In this document: one piece after another, positions 58,601-64,000 of the stretch | Layout: the number at the start of each line of letters is the position of its first letter | Position numbering within the stretch: position 1 is the stretch's first letter | Assembly (NCBI GenBank): GCA_003024175.1 | Contig: MDYQ01000083.1 | Span: 38,585-102,584, forward strand | Reading direction: 5' to 3' | Origin: Planoprotostelium fungivorum | Lineage: Eukaryota; Evosea; Variosea; Cavosteliida; Cavosteliaceae | DNA length: 64,000 nt | Notes under the pieces: generated by a model | The model's input: only the letters and a program-made list of their open reading frames with translations | Database searches by the model: none | What the model was told of the DNA's origin: nothing | Program-made: the position numbers and the translations under genes

Positions 58601-61600
58601 CCTCGAGAAACTACAGAACCCACCGAAGCCAGTGGTAGAGAAGAAGGGTGGTTTCTTCTCTTCTTCAAAGAAACCCGCCGACGGCCCCACGGAGCTGAAC
58701 AACGCTACCGTGTTGGCTTACGGTTACGTCGCCGCGTACAGTCAACCCACGTGAGTGATGATGACGTCACGTGACGTGAGCTGATGGAGGGTAAGGTTGA
58801 TCACCGCACGTATCGATGTGTCGATCATCAACCATCTGAAGCCCGCCATGCCAAAGATGAAGTCTCTGGCCCAGAAGGTGAGAGACGAAAAGAGAAGATT
58901 TCACATCGATCAGTACAACATTTCACATTCGATTCGTCTCATCATCAGAAACTTTGAATCTGACGCGTTCATCTACATTTTTATTCTTTATGTATTATGA
59001 ATCGATGTGTGACACTCGAACCAGGAGACACTTCTGAAGACGATCGAACTTATTGCCAAGGCCATGCATCCCAGCCACTTGAAGAAGGAATACATCCTCA
59101 AGCAGAGAGACGATCTGTTGAGACAAGTCATCAGCATGATGTACACCCTACCATCCAATGCAAAGGGTGCCAAGCCAGAGGAGATATCTGACGCCGTGCT
59201 GAATGCCGCACTACAATCGGCCATCAGTCTCATATATCCTTTTCTTTTTCAACTTGAATCGAATGATGAGAGACATCCTTGACTCTGTCTTACACATTTG
59301 GATCCCGTGTTACCACCCGAATTGGAGAAGGAGTTGTTAGACAAGATCGCCAGTTTCTATTCCATCCCTCAGATCAAAGATGCAAAGGTATATCATTGAT
59401 TCATCACACATCATCACCATGTGATGGCACGATGCTCATCATGACTTGATCGACAAGCACATCATGATGACATCATCTCATCCCTCCTTCAGATGATGGA
59501 AGGTGTCAACACCGTCTTCACGTCCCTCCTTGCCAGCGACCCAACCATCGAGTGTCTCTGCCGCATCTTCTTATCGGTAGAGCCCGTAGTTCGATCGAAC
59601 GATCCCGCGCAGAGAGAGAGAGCCACCGGAACCGTATTGTTCTTACTCAAGAAGTTGGCCGAAATCAAGGCATCCGATTTGGACAATCCAGATGTGAGTT
59701 ATCGACGATTTGATCTGTGATGTGCTGATGGATGACAGAGAGAGAAATCGTTCGTGGCCTGCGGTAACACGATCGCCATGTTGATCCCCAGAGTTACCGA
59801 TTCAGTGGCACCCATCCGTCAGAGTGCCGTCCACGCCATCCACATCGCCCTGTACATCGATTACGTGAGCACATCATCATGTCATCCTCCTCTCATCATC
59901 ATGTCATCATTCTCTCATCATTCTCTCATCATTCTCTCATCGATGTATTCATCTCCTCCAGATCTTAAAGACAAACTTGGACAGCGTCCCCCGCTTAGAC
60001 TCCGTAAGGGAACTCGCTTCGTTCGGTGACTTCAGGAACCGAATCGACACCGAAGAACTCAACGAACAATTCTCCATCGCCCACGAGATGTCGAGAGAGC
60101 TCAGCAAGCTCGTCAACCGCGACGAGCTCCCCCAGCTGCTCGCCAATCTGCTCGTGGGCCTGACTGACGTGGAGACTTCTTCTACCTCTGGTGCCTGTGT
60201 CGTTCTCAACGGAATGATCAAATTGAGGGGAGGCGAGCTCCTGGCAAAAGTACCGGAGATCGTCGCCGGCATCACAAAGGCCATGGAGAGCATCTCGAGC
60301 GATCAGACCATGAACGGAACGCTTCACACCGTGCAGAGCTTGGCTCACCATCATCTGCAGCCCGTTCTAGATCAACTGTTGACATCACCCATTCCTCACG
60401 CCACCTTCATCGTCAAGTCATTCCACGCCATCGGTGAATATCGTTTCAAGTGTAAGATGTTAACGTGGAATTTAGCGAGGGATGATAGCTTGTTGGGAGG
60501 TACCATCGATCACCTTTTAGATCTGATGAGCAACGGTCAATTGTACGAGGACAAATCGGATGTGAAGGGAAAGGAAGGTCTATTCAATCCCAGACACATT
60601 CCCATGTCGGTGAGCGTGGAGAATCTGTGGAGAATCCGTGGGACTGATCGTCCCAGGCCACTTGTGCACTGAAGGAGATCCTGCTGATGGAGAAGGTGCA
60701 AGGTTACATGACCGACAACTATGGAAAAGTGTTGTCTCACATCTTACTCCGAATCGGATCTTGCAACGGCCTCGCCAACCCCGATGCCGCCGAGTACGTA
60801 CGATACGTACGGCTCCACACTGACATCGAACAGACAAGCCGTATCGACCTTGTCCCAATTTGCAGAGAGAGTCGAAGACGAAGGAGTCCTCGCCGCTGCC
60901 AACAAGGACGGAATATTTGGGACCATGAAGGCGCCAAATTTCCATTTGGGAGTCGCTCAGTACGTGTCAGCCGTCTGCAGATTCCACCCCGAAGTGAAAG
61001 AAGAGCTCTGCCAGGTCCTCTTACCTTATCTCAAGGGAAATTACGTGGGACAGAAGGTGAGACGTTCATCTGAATCTCTCTCACTCCATTCAGATCCTCG
61101 TCGCCAGCGTCTTCGCTCAACTCGTAGAATTCTCCGGGGGAAATCTGCGGCTGTTGGACTTTCTCATCAATCGCCTTCTGGCCGGTCTCGTTGACAGCAG
61201 CATCAAGATCCACTGCATTGTCGGTCTTGGTAACATCGTTGCCGTCGGTATAGAGGACGGTAACAAGTACGCCCCCACCATCTTGGACGCCCTCTTATCT
61301 TCCATCGACGATCGTGACGACAACATCGCACAGCAGGCCATGAACGGCTTGGCTAAAGTCTTTGGCATGGCCGACGAGCAGAGGATCTCACCCATTCTAG
61401 TCAACATCTGTCACAGGATCCGCCCGGCCTTTGACAAGGACAACAACGACATCAGGGCAGCCTCTTTCAATCTACTCGGCGCGCTGTTTCGGTTCGGTAA
61501 CGGTTCGGCCGCCGAACCTTTTTACGAGCAGCTGCACAACAACTTGCCCGCCATACTCGTTCACGTGGACGATCCAAATGCGGGTGAGAGAGATAGAGAG

Positions 61601-62125
61601 AGGGGAGGCTGAGAGTGTGTCACAGGGGTGAGGACGAGCTGCAGGGCAGCACTGAGGACGCTGGCGCCACTGTTCAGGGAGGAGAGCGTGACACAGTTGT
61701 TGGAGCAGCAGTTGGATCCTTCCAGCTTCTTCCAGTACAACGAGTTCTTGAACGATCTGTCTAAATTGTTGGTGAGTGATGATCATGATGATGATGGTGA
61801 CAATGATGATGATGATGACGCCAATCAGGTGGAATGTTATCCGGATAGAATCAACTACTATGTCATGACATCCATCGATTACTTCAAGAGCCACTGGAAC
61901 GAGATCAAGATCAATGCCACTGCCCTTGTTGGTTTCATCCTGACCAATCTTCCAGTTGAGAAGAGGAAGGCGTGCAATCTTTCACCTTCTCTCTTCACAA
62001 AGGGTGAGTTCTATTCGAGAAGAAACACACTGAGAGAGTGCAGCACTCATTGCCCTCTTGAAGGAGAAGGATCCAGATGTGAGGAAGGCTGCTGCAGAAA
62101 GCATGAGCCTCCTCTACGATTATTA
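55622..62125 (+). CDS. MROH1: Maestro HEAT-like repeat protein MROH1
   Basis: Very long HEAT-repeat protein (over 1,500 aa). Animal MROH1 is a lysosome-associated factor; its molecular role is little known. Start MSSSSFFGKKSVDEEPKGDG (ATG 55622). Family blocks: EIVQELVSLCEDGDSGARYG, HRVRLLNIINHILEQRRDQ, LGIRFPNEIINELLGKFN, LPHYFIIKTLGDFATANP, MKWVFASAIGQFCDAVM, GDVFPAYEIIFSNWL, VRTISIQALGCISACLE, IKMRVGGLALLKHLVTR. The rest alternates helices to the end ALIALLKEKDPDVRKAAAES then MSLLYDY. At least 25 introns, including a TCATTCTCTCA triplicate in one (59909-59941) and a GATGATGATG run in another (61777-61820). It matches MROH1 in order over the first third and by repeat type after that. Confidence 0.85.
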
Positions 62126-62238
62126 AATAGATGGAATTCATTCACAAGATGTGATGGTGGACGTCATTCACATGAACTCTGTTAATGTTTTGTGTCTACA
62201 TAGCCTCTATTTGGACGCATAGTCCAGCTGCGTAGATA

Positions 62239-62875
62239 TCAACAAAAGGGTAGAGAATTGTCTTGGGCAGATCCTGGATGACATATGAGACGACATTCAA
62301 TCTCGTTGCCATTCATCCAATAGCCTGTACTGCCAGATCTCAGATATGAATTTCCTTGACACACTTGGTTCCAGCTTGTTATTGCGTATGCATTGTTGTA
62401 ATTGACAGCTCCTTGTGGCGCAACCCCCACAGCAATCCAGTAAGAATTGACTATGTTGATGAGACTGTTATGACGCTACGTTGTAGAGAAGGAATATCGA
62501 AGAGAAAAGGAATTGATTTAACAGTCAAGACCTGAGATGGAAGTTATTAAGAAGAGGTAACCCCAGCCGACATCTGAAACCATGGCCAGCGTTCAATTCA
62601 TTGTACATTAGTTACCTTTGGGGACAGCTTGCGTAAGATCTCTGGCGGTTGGTATAATAAAGAGGTCAGGATATTGACTCAGAATATTGAATGAAGATGC
62701 GGTTGACGTCTTCCAAAGGTTCTCGTCTTGCCCGTGGTGCTTGCTCTTGGTTTCGTAAAAAGTGATCTTTTAGCGGGTCTACAATTGTGTTGTGTAATAA
62801 AAAGGGATTGTTTGAAGCCCCTCTGCAAGTAGAGAGGTCTCGTACATCACCATCAAGTCCATCATCTGCATCCAT
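62239..62875 (-). CDS. Small Cys-containing protein or gene remnant, unrecognised
   Basis: Possible small spliced gene in the repeat-rich end of the window. The last open segment reads INIVNSYWIAVGVAPQGAVN, YNNAYAITSWNQVCQGNSYL, RSGSTGYWMNGNEIECRLIC and HPGSAQDNSLPFC before the stop at 62239. Aromatic- and Cys-rich text like this suits an extracellular lectin-like domain. Upstream possible exons are DVGWGYLFLITSIS (about 62540-62575) and a 70-codon frame from an ATG at 62875 (MDADDGLDGDVRD). No joining keeps frame through all pieces, so it may be broken or my splicing is wrong. The 61-bp direct repeat copy A lies in the presumed last intron, which ends CATAACAG. Confidence 0.3.
62466..62526. 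repeat. 61-bp direct repeat, copy A
   Basis: Matches 63938-63998 with two mismatches over 61 bp (shared start TGTTATGACGCTACGTTGTA). Confidence 0.95.
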
Positions 62876-63387
62876 CCTTTACCCCAACGTCAAGTGTGAG
62901 ATAATCCAACCATAACATCCTTCGAACCCATCTCCTTGATATCATATCTTCCATAAGGAAGGAAAGGGGAAAAGGGGGAAAGAGGATTGTCTCGAAAGAG
63001 AAGGGGTCAGCAGCGGATAACACCTGTCTTGTTGACACATCATCGGATACATATTATCTTATCCATCACTTTGGGTAGAGAGAAAGCGGGTGGTGTCAGA
63101 ATCGGGATCGGAGGGATTCTATTACGGATTGCCATCTAGTGATTGCTCATCGAGCCCATTAGAACATCATAATCGACGGCATCATTGTCAGATTTATTAA
63201 GATAAATCATCTACGCCAATTGAGTCGTTAATTGCTGCTCGTGAGAATTGCAATCTGATCAAGGATTGATTCATATCATTGGAGACGAAGCCCGGGCGAG
63301 AATATCCAGCGGTAGGCTGAAGGTAGCGTAGAGAGAGCGTAGGTAGCGTGGCATCGCAGGCGGGAGCACCAGCGAGAGGACATCATC
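62876..63387. other. Repeat-rich stretch without recognised gene
   Basis: About 510 bp, with purine-rich runs at 62957-63005 (GGAAAGGGGAAAAGGGGGAAAG) and a GTAGCGTAGAGAGAGCGTAGGTAGCGT near-repeat at 63324-63351. No open frame of interest and no RNA motif recognised. Confidence 0.5.
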
Positions 63388-63924
63388 TCATGTGAAGAGA
63401 GATGGATCGATCGATTGGGCCACATGATGTGATCGATCCCGTGCAGGAGGCCTAAAGAGCATCGGCACCGTCAGGACGGAGGCCAGGACCCAAAAGAGGG
63501 GAGCATCTTGTCCAAGACGGTTGATGTAGGAGGCACGAGCAGCACGAGGCACCCGGGAGAGGTGGCAGAGGTGGACATCCATGTGGGTGAATATTCGGTC
63601 CACTTCAGAGAAGGCTTGAGCGTTGAGAAGAGCATCGATCTCGTTGTAGGAGTTGGGAAGGTTCTCGTAGGTGTCGTGATGGGCTGCCACGAGAGGAGCA
63701 CCAGCCTGAATGAGAGGGCCGTAGTAGGGGCAACAGTCGTTGAGATGGCCACGATGGAAGCGGTCGTTGCAGTGTGGACAGATGATGTGAAAGCCGACAA
63801 AGAGATTGACTTGCCAGAGGATCGCCATTCGTCTTGTAGCAGGAGATGGCCATCTCATCACATGATCTGCTCCGATGTTGCAGGGACCAGCGTTACGGGC
63901 CATAGGAAGGATACAGCGTGGCAT
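63388..63924 (-). CDS. Zinc-ligand ORF, probably mobile-element derived
   Basis: Intronless 178-codon frame, unusual for this window. It reads MPRCILPMARNAGPCNIGAD, then RMAILWQVNLFVGFHIICPH, with a C-P-H-C, H-R-G-H, C-C cluster (CPHCNDRFHRGHLNDCC). A helical part follows with NSYNEIDALLNAQAFSEVDR and ARASYINRLGQDAPLFWVLA. The Cys/His cluster resembles the zinc knuckle after reverse-transcriptase domains of non-LTR retrotransposons, but no RT motif is within the window. Copy B of the 61-bp repeat lies 13 bp before its ATG, at 63938-63998. It could be a transposon fragment or a multi-copy host gene. Confidence 0.4.
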   Translation of the reverse strand: MPRCILPMARNAGPCNIGADHVMRWPSPATRRMAILWQVNLFVGFHIICPHCNDRFHRGHLNDCCPYYGPLIQAGAPLVAAHHDTYENLPNSYNEIDALLNAQAFSEVDRIFTHMDVHLCHLSRVPRAARASYINRLGQDAPLFWVLASVLTVPMLFRPPARDRSHHVAQSIDPSLFT

Positions 63925-63937
63925 GATGACTCCTCGT

Positions 63938-63998
63938 TGTTATGACGCTACGTTGTAGAGAAGGAATATCGACGAGAAAAGGAATTGATTTAACGGTC
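63938..63998. repeat. 61-bp direct repeat, copy B
   Basis: Second copy, 1,472 bp downstream of copy A, in the same orientation and running to the window edge. Placed just upstream of the ATG of the minus-strand Zn-ligand ORF. Confidence 0.95.
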
Positions 63999-64000
63999 TA

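Overview
This window is nuclear DNA from a gene-dense, intron-rich unicellular eukaryote. Almost every gene is broken by short introns (about 30-60 nt, usually starting GTGAG/GTGATG and ending CAG). Intergenic gaps are mostly under 200 bp and neighbouring genes sit on either strand with no operons. The gene set (SLU7, UTP18, GINS PSF2, NUF2, Integrator INTS14, MON1, MROH1, AlaRS, ERV1) is eukaryotic housekeeping. A STAT-like SH2 protein, a giant hybrid histidine kinase and a 12-TM-type adenylyl cyclase together point to an amoebozoan, possibly a protostelid-like amoeba. DPCD suggests the lineage keeps, or recently had, motile cilia. The taxonomic call is inference.

Layout. 1-6.4 kb: a CutC gene cut by the window edge, a REEP/HVA22 gene, a small BTB/T1 gene and a long minus-strand gene joining winged-helix-like segments, a PHD finger and a WD40 propeller. 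6.8-16.1 kb: organellar-type alanyl-tRNA synthetase, SLU7, ERV1/ALR, UTP18 and DPCD. 16.2-21.6 kb: a CAMK-like kinase, a DUG3/EgtC-type glutamine amidotransferase, a class I O-methyltransferase and a TrhO/YceA-type rhodanese with a mitochondrial presequence. 22.3-29.1 kb: a small secreted or membrane protein, PSF2, a tiny single-pass protein, a MED29-like candidate, NUF2 and INTS14. 29.4-35.0 kb: a secreted beta-sandwich protein, a secreted 6-phosphogluconolactonase-like propeller and a lysine-rich repeat protein with a twin Cys-X10-Cys tail. 35.0-46.9 kb: an 8 kb hybrid histidine kinase and a two-domain membrane adenylyl cyclase, transcribed divergently from about 520 bp that contains several potential hairpins. 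47.0-50.8 kb: a kelch protein and the STAT-like gene. 50.9-52.1 kb: a repeat and transposon graveyard with a broken integrase. 52.1-62.1 kb: MON1, an unrecognised tail-anchored protein and MROH1. 62.2-64.0 kb: a repeat-rich stretch with two 61-bp direct repeats, a secreted-protein fragment and a Zn-binding ORF probably derived from a mobile element.

Coordinates give the span from start to stop codon including introns. Splice sites were inferred by eye from GT/AG plus reading frame. Single-residue details near junctions and the first exons of some genes are therefore uncertain. No tRNA, rRNA or CRISPR was recognised.
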